Positions 1 through 12,211 of a stretch of 64,000 bases of DNA are shown in pieces. Numbering within the stretch: position 1 is the first letter of the stretch; every line of letters begins with the position of its first letter. Source of the DNA: Homalodisca vitripennis (taxonomy: Eukaryota; Arthropoda; Insecta; Hemiptera; Cicadellidae); NCBI RefSeq assembly GCF_021130785.1, contig NC_060210.1, forward strand, positions 187,124,501 to 187,188,500, written 5' to 3'. Under the pieces are notes generated by a model. The model ran no database searches and had not been told where the DNA came from. It was given only the letters and a program-made list of their open reading frames with translations. The position numbers were made by a program, and so were the translations under genes.

Positions 1-99
1 AGGCCTAAACTCCGTAAGTCCAGGGGTATGTACCTCGCTCTAGATGCTGTAAAAAATAAAAAAAATTAAAAAATGTAAAATTCTCCGGTAAGTTTTTGA

Positions 100-266
100 G
101 TCACATTGAAAGGCTTCACCGAGTAAAGTGGCTATTGAAACTTACAGGAGACAAAAATATGTTGAGGAGCGATACATTGTAATGGAGTGAATCGCTATCG
201 TGTACAGCGGTGGTTGGGGCTGTACACAAATACTGGTCACATTGAAAGGCTTCACCGAGTAAAGTG
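100..266. repeat. Pair of 31-bp direct repeats upstream of RING gene
   Basis: The same 31 bases, beginning GTCACATTGAAAGG and ending GAGTAAAGTG, occur at 100-130 and again at 236-266, 136 bp apart. The intervening DNA is unique. They sit about 175-340 bp upstream of the TATA box at 441. They could be regulatory repeats or the remains of a small tandem duplication; the sequence does not tell which. Confidence 0.8.
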
Positions 267-440
267 ATTAGTAAAGTGAAAGAGTGAGAATAGGCCTACT
301 GGGGAAACTCACTATAATCAAAAACGCACTGGGACCCCTACGGCCTAGCCATTCTGGCTTACCGTGGTGTGGAAACGTGGGTCACAAATTGCAGTTAATG
401 CGGTGCAAGTGCGAGTCTCGGTGGGGGAGAGGCGTCCGCG

Positions 441-448
441 TATAAAAG
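441..448 (+). promoter_or_regulatory. TATA box of the RING-finger gene
   Basis: TATAAAAG lies in GC-rich DNA 45 bp before the proposed start codon at 493. Transcription would then begin near 470, leaving a 5' UTR of roughly 20-25 nt. The position agrees with the independently derived first exon. Confidence 0.6.
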
Positions 449-492
449 CGCGGTGCATCGGCTGCAGCTGCACTTGCTGTGATAGCTTTGCT

Positions 493-2255
493 ATGTCTGT
501 GGCAACTAGTTTTACCGTTTTCGCCATGTTGCTGTTGGTGGTGGCTGGCAACGATCTCGAGGTAATTATTGTTTTGATTATTTATTGTTCTATCGAGTTG
601 TCCCTCAACACTGTTTCTAACTTGTAAAGTGTTTTTTAGGAACAACCATCCACTTCAAACGGTTTGCGTAGGAGTCAACCGATCCCTGTGCCCGGGGCTA
701 TCCGGGATCGATACTTTACTACGGATAGCGGGTCTATAGTCCATCTGAATATGGTTAGCTCACATTTCAATACTCTAATTTTTACTCCTTAGGTGTGTGG
801 CAGCTTTTCTAACTTTATTTTTCTCTTTTTCAGAATAATGGTGATGATCGGGCTACACTTCCTGTCCTTCAGCGTGAGGTGACCAGGGTCAGTACACTAT
901 TGTTACCGTTGTATTGTACTAATTACGCATTACTGCAGTCCCTATAATCGAACTCTATTTCAGAACGAGTACGAGGCTCAGATCCAGAGGATGTTCAGGT
1001 CTGGGCAATGGGTGACCACTCGACGCGGCCGACTGCATGTCATAAGCGCCGGTATTGAAGAGGTGATTACCGTTATCCTATTTTCCATTCGTGCAGTATT
1101 CGTGTCTGCTAAGTCCCGCAACCGGTGGCGGGACCCGCCATGTATTAATTCACTTGTGCTTTAGGATGAGTCTCAACCATCGACTCTCGGGTGGACCGGT
1201 GATGCTAACCCAAACATCACTCTCCCCTCTGACATCTCTGAGGAGAGTCTAATCGCTGCTGCCGATAGGGCTATAGCCGAGGCGTCGACTTTTCCCGACG
1301 AGGCGACTCAAAGGGTGGTGATGGAGGAATCTAATTCCAGCTCAGATGAGGCGATTTCGGTTAGTATATAGGGCATTCATATTATATTGCAGGTTTCGCT
1401 CTGTTTACAGAATCAAAAAATGGATATTTCTTGTTGACAGTTGAGTACTTCTTGGGACTTCCGACGCAACCCCTCGACCCGGAGACAGTCCTCTGAGGAT
1501 CTCTCTCAGTTCTATCGGAGGTTGAATCAGTCTACTCCACCAACAGTCTCGCCCATCAGTAGTGGCTCCTTCCACTCTGGTTTCTCCCCCGACCCCACCT
1601 CACAGGAGTCCCTCATATCCATGGAAGTGGCTGCCGGCTCGCCACCCCTCCTCTCACCATCTGCAGTACGTTTCATTCCCTACATTATCCATGCCACTAC
1701 GTAGTGTTTCATCTGTTTAATTCGTTACCTATGTTACAGGACATAGATCCCCAATGGGAGGCAATGAGGGCGGTGTCAAGGTCCCTGAGTATAGTCGCTC
1801 AGGTGCAGGGCATCAGTGAGGGGGCCGTCTACGACACCGAACGGTGGATGGTGCGGAGACCCGAGGAGGAGGAGTTCCGTGCCGCCGCTCCAGCCGCTTG
1901 GGAGGAAACCCGCGAACGGTGGATGGTGCGGAGACCCGAGGAGGAGTTCCGTGCCGCCGCTCCAGCCGCTTGGGAGGAAATCCGCAGCATCCTCGCGGAT
2001 TTCCTATACGAGACAGCTACCCGCATGGAGGAGGACTCCCGACGTAGAAACACCGCTGTGCCGTCCAACGGATCAACCCCTGCCACTCAACCCCGCGAAG
2101 TGTCCTGCCCCGTTTGCTTTGCGAATCTACCAACAATCGCTCTTCGACTGTGTGGGCATACACTCTGCCGTCCATGCTCCAACAGAGTGGGGGATAGATG
2201 CCCCACGTGCCGTGAGCTGATTGTGGGAAGATTCACAATATATCTCCCCAGGTAG
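493..2255 (+). CDS. Seven-exon gene, C-terminal C3HC4 RING-finger protein
   Basis: Exons are 493-561, 640-753, 834-887, 964-1062, 1165-1359, 1441-1665 and 1740-2255. Every intron starts GT and ends AG, is 74-102 nt long, and falls in phase 0; the joined frame is open for 423 residues. Residues 1-20 form a hydrophobic leader (signal peptide or membrane anchor). Residues 24-285 are Ser/Pro-rich and acidic with no domain I recognise. Residues 286-334 are a tandem duplication. The RING finger has Cys375, Cys378, Cys390, His392, Cys395, Cys398, Cys406 and Cys409, with spacing C-x2-C-x11-C-x-H-x2-C-x2-C-x7-C-x2-C, and lies 14 residues from the end. RING proteins of this type usually act as E3 ubiquitin ligases; substrate and pathway are unknown. 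The start is chosen for its hydrophobic leader and TATA spacing. The gene is GC-richer than all surrounding DNA, so it may be cargo of a mobile element rather than a host gene. The exon structure is a prediction from the sequence. Confidence 0.75.
1839..1985 (+). repeat. In-frame tandem duplication in last exon of RING gene
   Basis: A 75-bp unit (1839-1913) is followed directly by a 72-bp near-copy (1914-1985). They encode 25 and 24 residues beginning ERWMVRRPEEE; the second copy lacks one Glu codon. The frame is kept. Near-identity at silent positions points to a recent duplication. Confidence 0.9.
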
Positions 2256-2508
2256 ATCTCTCTCTACCTCTATCTTAATTATTCAATTGGCTTCACATTC
2301 AAAATTTATATTCCAAATTCCAAAGGGACGGGACATTATCCAGTCGTAGGATGTCTACCAGTTCTCTGGACCGATTCTTATACTGGATAATGTTTAACCT
2401 GGGTACTATACGTAGTGCGGATGTTCCGAAACCACATCCAGGCCCACATCAACTCACCGCATCACACAATAAGGTACGATTCGTCTTTATTTCTCTTGTT
2501 TAGTTTAC
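2256..2508. other. Non-coding DNA after the RING gene
   Basis: This holds the presumed 3' UTR. No canonical AATAAA was found close behind the stop; AATAAG at about 2468 is the nearest variant. The last codons before the stop read CCCAG followed by GTAGAT, so a further spliced 3' exon cannot be excluded, although ending just after the RING is usual. Confidence 0.4.
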
Positions 2509-2790
2509 TTTCCCGCCCTTTTTACATTTGAGGTTATGTTCCCCTGTTCCCGCCAATTTCACAATTGAGGTTATGTTCTACTGTTCCCGCCAACTGGGCG
2601 CAGCCATATTGAATACGCGGGAAACCAAGAAAGTGAGGTTAGGTTCCCCTGTTCCCGCCAATTTCACAATTGAGGTTATGTTCTACTGTTCCCGCCAACT
2701 GGGCGCAGCCATATTGAATACGCGGGAAACCAAGAAAGTGAGGTTAGGTTCCCCTGTTCCCGCCAATTCATCATGGGCGCAGCCATATTG
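2509..2790. repeat. 105-bp tandem repeat (2.5 copies) with TTCCCGCC motifs
   Basis: Units run 2530-2634, 2635-2739 and 2740 to about 2790 (partial, with a deletion). Each full unit has two TTCCCGCCAA sites (2547, 2584, 2652, 2689, 2757), and a related TTTCCCGCC lies at 2509. These resemble E2F binding sites. Each unit also has a GGGCGCAGCCATATTG segment. The open frame across this array (2528-2938) is just a translation of the repeat and is not called as a gene. Confidence 0.85.
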
Positions 2791-2997
2791 GAATTCCCTC
2801 CGTCCCTCGTTTCTCCCTCACCGGACCCAACAAATCACCGATTTTACCGAAAAACACCGATTTTCACACCCAAAATCACCGATTTTACAGAAAAACACAG
2901 GTTTTGACACCCCAAATCACCCCAAAACACTAGGATAAGAGTGTGAGCAGGGAATTTCTCCCGCACATGAGGGAATTTCTCCCACACCACTATTTTT

Positions 2998-3100
2998 TGA
3001 TCACGTGATACATGGGCGCCGCCATCTTGGATCACGTGACCCCCTCTCGACCAATCAGAGCGCGGGGCTAGATCCGGGCGAGGTCTACTTATACTTTATT
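2998..3100 (+). promoter_or_regulatory. Promoter-like cluster: two CACGTG, YY1-like, CCAAT
   Basis: Within about 60 bp are CACGTG at 3002-3007 and 3033-3038, GCCGCCATCTTG at 3018-3029 (the consensus of YY1/Pho-type factors) and CCAATCAG at 3051-3058. These elements are typical of GC-rich promoters. No open reading frame follows on the + strand, so the driven transcript, if any, is unknown; this could instead be the control region or end of a mobile element covering 1-3100. Confidence 0.4.
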
Positions 3101-6100
3101 ATCTATTGATGAATTCTCCATCTATCCGTTCAGAATTTCACGTTCATATTATTAGTTGGATGATTCCTTTTTTTTTTTTGTTATCATTTACAACATATTT
3201 TAATCATTAGTGATTCATTGATTATACTAGTAAAAGTTTTACATTGCAAATATACACGCGGTTTTAATCATTTTTGTTGATATTTGATTAATACCTCTAG
3301 ATTTTGACTTAATGAAATTCATTAACTACTGTTCCTTAAGTGACAGCAATAAACCTGAAATCAGTCGTATTCTTAGTTTGTTGCTCGTAAAGTAACTCAA
3401 GACTTCCTGACTTCATTTGCAGGCCCCATTCAAGCAAAGGGTTTAGTTTTATAATCAATGTTAAAATCATGTCCCTCGTGGGGTTTACTATATTTTTATA
3501 AATTAAATTGCGTTAAACAAGTCCAAAAGTCTTTACTATTTGCTTTACATAGTGTCTGTGTAAAATAATGTCATTTGGCTCGGCAGAAAATTCCAATTAA
3601 TGTATAGTTTACTGTCTTGTAAATATCCCATATTTCTTTTACTGTTTCAATTAGGGTAATTAATTGGGTTATATTGATTTATTACCGATTAATTAATTTC
3701 TTTATTTGTCCAGAGGTTTGTTCTTTGTACTTTTTACATATGTTTTGCGCCTAAGTATCATACATTTGTATTATAGTAGTCGGTATTGTCTCTTCAATTC
3801 TATCAATATTCTTTTATTTGATTGATACTTTTCCAAATAATGTTAGACAGTTCTTGTACTGTACGATTGACATTGAATCCATAAAACTTTCTATAGCATA
3901 CCATCTTTGGTTTCACCCTTTGCTTCTTCAACATTAAAATAATAATAAACCAACTTTTAGTCCGTGATTGGCTTCTTCCTGCAATCTTTTATACTAGATG
4001 TAACCCTGGTTCCCTTGATCTCATCCAACATGCCCACTATGATGTGGTCTAACATAGTAGCTGAGGTTTGTTTGAGGTGGCTTGAGGTCTAACACTTTCT
4101 GATTGTTTGATCAATTATATTGCTTTAGTTTCTTGAACAAATCGATGTAATTATTTTCGATTCATTGCTTTTTTTCTGAAAGGCCTAACCTTTATAGATC
4201 ACAGAATATATTCGAACGCACGAGCAACATATATAGAGAGAAGAGGATAAGCAAGGTTAGTGTATTTGTTATTGGGTGACCTGTAAGAGCCATATGTTTG
4301 CTTTCACGGACAATAAAAAGATACAGTACAATACAAAGACTTTAGATCATATTTTCCAGTTCTACGGATAAGGTGTGTTGCTGATACATAATTCGCTGCT
4401 TTATTTACATTGCGAAATCTCCGCCCCTTCAGTATCTTCATAAAAGCCAGAACTGGCATGGTGGACGCAGCGGAAGTATACTGTAACCTGGTACACTGCA
4501 GTTATAAGATCTGGTGCAAAGATGAAGACATGGCTCAGAACACTCCGAAGACATGAATATTGAAATAATGCACAAGTGCACACATTGATGTAACCACGGA
4601 ATTAAGAGAACACATGTTTTAGGTGGACAAAACTCAGATTTAGGGAGCATGTCCACCCTCCTTCACTAGTTTTCCAACACTACGACCATGTCTTGCAAGA
4701 ACTACAGCCATCTTGTCAAAGCTGCGGTCAGAATAAAAAACTACCCCGAAATCCAAGCCAGAAACTGAAGAGATCGCAAACAAACCTCATCCCAGTCGCA
4801 AGGAAGACTTACACGTGATTTTCCCCTAAGGCTAAAACCCTGTAATTGACAAGTTCATATGTTTTAATTAAAGTGCTATCGTATAACAGGGAGAACATTG
4901 TCAAAATTTGAACAATATTAAAGTTACAGTAAGGAGTAAACGAAGTTTAATGTAAGAATATGTCTCAATACATCGTTGATAAAGTCAGTGTTTCATTACA
5001 TCATTTTAAATTCCAGCTCCGAAGATATTTTTCATGTTTGCAATTTGCGTCAAGAAAAGATCAAAGGCTTGTTAACACAAAGCAACCAAACAGCTATTTA
5101 ACGTTGTGGTTGTGTTTGAAATTGAAAATCGTTCACTTTGTTTGTAAGAGGTGGTTAGTTTTAAGCTACTTGACTTTGTACTGTTACTCGTGTTACAATA
5201 TTGTTTTGAGTATACGAGTATTTCAAAGTATCTCACGGATTTTGGAACAAAATCTACTCTGAATCAATTTGTAAAACAAATTGAAACAAGCAAAACAAAC
5301 AAGGATCATTGTACATGCAGATGCGACAGTATTACCGACAAACATATACCAGTCAACCACGCATCAGAGAGCTATCTAAGCCAAACAAAATCTGTTTTAT
5401 TTATTTGTCTCTAAAAATGGGTTTACAATATTGTGACATTTAAAGTAGGTTAGGTGGTAGAAACCGCTTTATACTCGTATGAGTAGAACCTCCAGTCTTG
5501 TACCATTGTCAGATATTTCCCGGCAATTTTACGCTCATTTTCTATTTCAATATTGATGACATTTAGAAAGTACTTTTTCAATTTTTTATTATTGAGGTTT
5601 ATAGATGAATTGAACCTATGGCTAAATTTTGCCCTTTAATATTTGAAGATAGTAATTGCTATTTTTAGGTATCCAGTATAATGAAACCTATTTTATAATG
5701 TAAATTATATCGTACTGTTTTACAAATTTTAATATACTAGTTAAAAACTAAAATCTTTAATCGCCTCGTATTTAATTCTATGCAAAGAAAATTAATAAGA
5801 ATCAACGTAATGTAAGCTAAATCCATTTAAAGAATCACCCTATTGTATTAAAGAAACAATCCAATAATTTGTATTACATGTTTATAATAGATTTTTTGCA
5901 TACCACCTTAGGATCTTAGGTAATTAAACATATTCCATTATGAACTGCCTGGTGTTCGATAGATTTCATATAGAACTGTTACCCTAATAATTAAACTGAA
6001 AAGTTTTGATTGGTCTCAACAAAATTTATTCTTAAAACTTATCTTTAATGTAAAACGAAACTAATCGACAAAAGTGTTAATATTTGTTGTGTACACTGCT

Positions 6101-7329
6101 TAGGTTGTTAATATTAAAAAATTAAAAAACTTTGGCGTTTAAACTTATATACAAGTAAAGATTATAAATTTAACAAAAATATGATTACAGCGAAATGGTA
6201 CACAAAATACCAAAATTTAGAAATAAATAAATTGTTAGTATTATTATGTTTGATAAGGACATTGTAAAGGAATATGTGGTTATTTATACAATATAGTTAA
6301 TAATAAAAAGACAAAAGTCAATATTAAACTCCACGGTGTTTTTTATTAGTGGCAAGAGTATATTTCAGTATGTTATATGATCTTTCCATATTGAAACGAG
6401 CTACAAATTAGAAATGTTACAACGTACCACAAAGAAACTTCTTACAGGACACCTGGTGTAAGACATAAAAGGCTTTTATACGTGGGCTGTTTAAAAAAGA
6501 ACACATATTTGGATAAGGTGTGTATACAAAGAATATAAAATGCAATTAATTTTTTTTTTTCAAATGTTTTTCCCAAGTTTGGCGAAGCATTTGTAGTTGA
6601 AGTCTAAGCTTAAAGTGATATAATATGATTTAGTCCTCTAAACATAGATAATGACACAAAAACAAATGTAGCTGAAATTATTAACTTTAATTAATTAATT
6701 ATTAATCCGCTGGGATTTTGGAACGAGCTAAAACAATACACAACAACAAATCTTTAAAAAAAGATATCCTCTAGGGTTTTTTTATTATTTTACCAACAGA
6801 ATAAAACTGTTTTAATGTACATAAAACTCGTTAAGTTCGTCGAAAATTATTTTTCCAAGCAAACAAACGTCTATAAAAATGTTTTTAACTTAAAATAACG
6901 AACGGTAAAAAATACGTAAATAATATTAGTATAGGTGCATCTTTCTTACACCGTACATGTGATTCAAAGTAGATATAATGTTTAAGGCTCATTCAGAGAA
7001 AAATAGGTATCACATATATGCCATCATCTTGAAATGTAATCTTTGTATTATTAGTTTAAATGTCTAAATAACAAAACACTGATGGGACAATTATCCTTAA
7101 TACTCCATCCTTAATATAATAATTTCAAATGTTTTAAAAGTCCCTAAAATTTTACACGGTGCAATTTTGCATTGCCTTATAAATGGCATTGTTATTATAT
7201 TATAATGGACTTGATTTTTTTGTAAATTTGCTCCATTATAAAGATTAAGTCCTGTACTGTATTATTAAACGAACATTTGTATTACAAATTTAATGAACAG
7301 AACATAAAAATTCTCCAGTTCATTTAGCA
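3101..7329. other. Gene-free AT-rich stretch
   Basis: I see no convincing exon, RNA gene or repeat array. Short open frames at 4401-4656 and 4960-5414 have no recognisable domain, splice context or codon character and are of the length expected by chance in such DNA. Confidence 0.5.
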
Positions 7330-7590
7330 CAAGTGCAGAATTTGTTCTGCCCGTTGCCAATGCCACAGTGTAGCGGATACAACGGTAATCGCAAGATAAC
7401 CAAATCAAGCACCGTCGAACGTGGCTGCTCCTTGGATGAGTGACCGCTGAGCGACCCTGTCCTTGCAAGCAGCACGCCTGCCCGGCCATTGGTAGTGGTA
7501 CGGAAGTCACCTTTAAGCCGTTGGTCCCCAGGTTAAGTGATAGAGAGGCTTCTTAGCCCTACCTTCGCCTGGCAAAGTAAGACGTATTTA
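7330..7590 (-). repeat. GC-rich patch, candidate dispersed repeat (SINE-like)
   Basis: About 250 bp of much GC-richer sequence with sharp borders sits in AT-rich DNA. On the minus strand it includes CAGCGGTCACTCATCCAAGG and a run ending in CTTGATTTGGTTATCTTGCG, the look of a dispersed arthropod repeat I have a general memory of but cannot name. No flanking target duplication or A-tail was identified. The 81-aa open frame over it (7265-7510, minus) has no recognisable domain. Confidence 0.4.
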
Positions 7591-10500
7591 CTTTACTGTA
7601 ATGAAATAAAAACTTACAGGCAAACAAGCGATAAACGAAAAGAGATATACCATTGGTTGCAGTTATTTTTAGCTCCTCTTAGTTCAAAAATACCCTAAAA
7701 AATGTTAAAGTTTTGTTATATGATACTCGTATATATTAAAATAATGTAGGTAAAGACATTTTCGTGATTACAATAACATAGCAGCGAACCCATATTACTC
7801 TGCAGATAAATCAGCGCACAGAAGGAACTGTCACTAGCAACAGTATATCATCCACTAAACAGACGGTAAAGTTGACTTAGAATTATTGCTTGTGCTCTCG
7901 AGGAGTATTATATGGGTTTATTGGGATTATTAGTTACGTTTCTGATCTGTCAGTGTCAGTGTTTTATTCACGGAGGCCAGGGGATGTCGGCATTACAACT
8001 TATATTATGTAGACCACAATAAAATGTTTAATGTCGAGATTATACTTCTCATGTAAATAGAATTACCAACTGAAAGTCATTTTGCTGAGCGTTATCGATG
8101 TAAAACAAGTGAAAATATTTTTGGTGAACGAACTGACCTATTGACTTGAAATTTATAATGAAATTTACTTCCACAAAATTCATCATCTAGTTCGGTGATG
8201 GTGCATGTCACTCCATGCGATCTTACTAACGTTTTTCCATTACGGTTGTAAGTAAAAACGATGGAAACGATAAAATCTAAAACTAAATAACTAAGTATAG
8301 ATATTGAGTTCATTCATATGCAATTTAACATGTGGAATACAGCTACATATTTAGCAAAAGATTCTCAATGAAAAGAAACATTATAGCGAAAGTCGTTATT
8401 AAAATTCCGTTACAAAATCAAATTTCAGGATAAAACTGCGTTGAAGTACTCCCCTTTCCTCTTTAGGAATAGCTATTATTGAAAAACTGCAATGGAACCT
8501 AAATTAGCTATCGAAAATCTGAATGTATTATGTGGCAAAATATTGGCATAAAGTTCATCTTCAGACTTTATGGTTTTCACGAAACTTCCACTCTACATAG
8601 ACATGACTGATTTCTATTTTACTTCTTGTTTAACTATGGATTTTTCTGTGAATCTTTTGAAACCAATTACCTAATTAAAATGTGTATAAAGTTCTTCAGG
8701 GTACGATGTATTTCTCTATATGTATAAATATTATATATGTAGCCTATTATACTAGATAAAAAAAGAAATATATATTTATCGTTACCCATAGAATAGCAGT
8801 AGATAGAGCTTAGTTACTTTACATTTAGATGACTAGAAAATCTAGTGATAAAGGCACTGTTTAGGCTAGTAGAATTTCAGCGTAATCAGATTGAGAGTTC
8901 AGTAGTGTAATATCCAAAAGTACTGTGATAGCGGAATAATAATGGTTAAAGGTTTTAGGTACAAATATAGTGTAATTATAATGTTGATAAATAGCACTGT
9001 CAAATCATGAAGAAATATTCTTATTTTAATTTACCAAGCATAATATGAACTTATTTTCGTTAATACCAGATATGGAACGTATCTTTGGCTTTATCTGTTG
9101 GAATAAATAGCGAAGGCAAATTGATCATTTCCCTATAATTAAAATGTACTTACATTAAATAAATCATAATTAAATAAAATAATCTTTTAAATTTTTATTC
9201 TTTATGAAGTAGAACACTTTAATTGAAAAGGAATCATTAAAATATCAATTAATTCGCTGTACATGATGTCGTGGTCATAAATAAAATTAAATCAGAATAC
9301 AGGGTGAGACAGAAAACCTTGGTGGTAACTGTAGCACAAAAAATATTAAAAGTTTTTGTAATTTTGTCCCTAATTTGATCTCTAAAAATGCTATTAAAAT
9401 AATTTAAACTGTTTATACTGCCCCAAATGAAGCCATATTGGGGATGAGATGTGCTTTTTGAGGAATTTTCAAATGTATACATGGGATGTGTGATACATCA
9501 ATATAGTGGTTTTATTTACACCGAATATTTTATCACGAACAAAAGTTAATTATATAAACAGATTGTATATGCATTTGTATGAAAATGTTTTAAATGAGCC
9601 TTTAAATTAAACCTAAATATAAATCAGCACCAAATTAAAAGTATGCTCAAACTTGAAGAATACAGAAAGGAGGTATAAATCTAAAAATTCTGAAATAGCA
9701 ACGTACAATAGGTCTTTTATTAAATAAAAGTTATGTTTCAAACACTTTTTTATATTTGAATTTATTTCTTAATTTTTTGTGTTGAAAATTGCAGACCAAA
9801 AGTTTAGCAGAGTATTACGTATTATTTGGTCGTAATAAAAATTTTTTTATTTATAAATCACTTACAATGACACACCATACATTTTCTGCAATTCGTATTA
9901 AACCATTATCCCGTGAATTTGAGCAATAATTGTTTGTTTTGATAATCTGTTTTTGTCAAAACCAACTGATCTGTGGTTAAACCAGTACTATACTATGTTT
10001 AAACAATGCAAATGTTGTAATATTGATAAATTGTTCAAGCGTGTTCAGCTCTCCATATGTTGTCACTCTATAATGTGCCTCTGATATGATATTCCTAGAA
10101 GTTGGAAAATGGCCCACAAATTTCAAACAGTAAATCAGTTGTTAGAACACTTGTTGTATCATTCCTGTTTCATTAAAATCACGTTTATGAATTAAACTTA
10201 TATTAAATAAAACTCATAAATTTTCTCTATGACTGTCTAGATTTCCACTCTCTCAACAATCAGGAAAAACCATGAAAGATAAGGACATTCAATTTGGTTC
10301 GTAGGTTTATATTATGCCCTATCCGACCTGTCGTGAAATTCTTGTAAACAATAAATAGTCTCGTTAGATCACAGTAAGATTGAATTAGGTGTTTTTTTTA
10401 TATTGGATTAAATGTTTGTAGACAAATCTCTATTTATTTGTCAACCAGTCTAATTAATTTTACAACGTTTATTTAAGAAAGTTACAAAAGATAAATTAAA

Positions 10501-12120
10501 GAAAAGTAATCAATAATACTCAAACTGAATTAATTTTTCTCAGATTGGAACATTATCTGAAAGGAATTATTTTGTGTTCAGAAAATCTACATGTACTGTA
10601 CATCAACCATTTACCACTTTAATTTATTTTTTGTATGTCGACCATGTTATCGAAGCTCGACGTGACAAATTAATTTCCAAAAATTTGGTCTAGGGCATTA
10701 CGTAAGTAGTTTTATATAGATTTGTTTTCGTAATATAATCAAACGAATTCTTTATCTATACAACGGCTGCAAGTATTTTGCATGTTGCAATTGTCTTAGA
10801 TTTGGTTTGTAAAGTTTCCATTTGGCAAGTTAAAAAATCTAATCTAAAAATATTTCAAGGGCATCAAGCAATAGCAGCTAAAACATTGCTTAACGGTTGT
10901 TAGTACTATTTCAGACTGATTCCTTCCTAAAAAGAGTCAAAAGCAAACTTGTAAGGCACATCACCGTAACAGAATTACACATTCTTCAAGTTATCCCATG
11001 ATATTGCACTAATACCAAACTCCATACGTGAATATTATAGAATTCTAGGAAAAATCCTGTTTAACCTGTTTCCCCCAGGGTGGCGTCCTATCTTTTATAC
11101 TTACGTAGATTATCATCTTCTCAGATGGTAGGTCTCTAGGCATGGTCACCTGACGAAGCATTTTCAAAGAGTCGGCATTTTACAGAATTCCCGTTCCGCA
11201 GACTGTGTGACGAGGAGGAGGAAACTATTGAAGTTACCGATTCTCCTACTCTTTGCCGATTTACCTCTAATAGTAAAGGAGCGCAACACCATAATTGTTA
11301 GTTTGAAAAAGGTTGCTTAATTTGCCGAGGAGGACATAATCGGTTCTTTTTTTGTGGTTTTTAGAACTACTGAAACTGTAAACTGACTGGCCTAATAATA
11401 TACTTCCAGAATGCTCAAAACACAATTGAGGCTTAAGTGCATGGCAATAAGCTACCCCTTACAAAAATAAAAAAATAAATTGTTAACAATACTTACATTT
11501 ATTTTTAAATCTACTTAACACTAACTACTTATACTGTGGTTGAAAACATCGAAAATTAATGTGCTTCAAGTATTAAAAAACGCTTTGAGGTGATCGTACT
11601 GCACTTTTTATAGTCCGTTATTTGCAAGTGGCATTACTTTCGACAGAGTACAAAAGGAGCTTATGAAAATAAAAATGTATGGGGCACAAATACCCTTGTC
11701 ACTTCCCAGTCTCTCTTTAGCTGGAGGGCTGGAAGCCACAGGAAACTATTCCAGCGTTCTCAAAGGAAATGTGTTACAATACAGCTGCAACATGATACTG
11801 GCATTTTTTTATTGGCCTTTGTGCTACATTCATGACAAATTTAATTTAATAGTTATAGTTTTTAGTAAAATTAAATACTATAAGTAAGTTATCATTTGAT
11901 CTATAAAAAACATTAAGTATAAACTTTTTAAAATTTGATATCTATTATGAGTTGGTCCTCGTATGCTGCTTTATTAATTTCATACAGAAATATTTTTATA
12001 TTCACACAGCCTTAGCATAATGTGAAGGGACGTGTCGTAATGATTATAAATCACCAGTGGCATGTTCAATTCTTTTTTATTTTAGTTGTCTGGACATGCT
12101 CTTATTTAAATTATTTTGTA
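7591..12120. other. Gene-free AT-rich stretch
   Basis: Nothing supportable. Somewhat GC-richer patches at about 11060-11290 and 11690-11760 carry no frame I recognise. The small ORFs at 8092, 9249 and 11663 look like chance frames. Confidence 0.5.
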
Positions 12121-12125
12121 TGTGT

Positions 12126-12210
<85 letters not shown>
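12121..12210. repeat. (TG)n microsatellite, about 90 bp
   Basis: An almost pure TG dinucleotide run with one TA interruption near its start. The open frame over it (12022-12297) is an artefact of the repeat. Confidence 0.98.

Positions 12211-12211
<1 letters not shown>

Noticed and set aside
1816..2220. Overlapping frames on both strands inside the RING exon
   Set aside because: They are shadows of the GC-rich true frame, which alone continues into the RING motif and matches the splice phases.
2528..2938. 136-aa open frame on the plus strand
   Set aside because: It is a translation of the 105-bp tandem repeat and its flank. The product is repetitive, with no domain.
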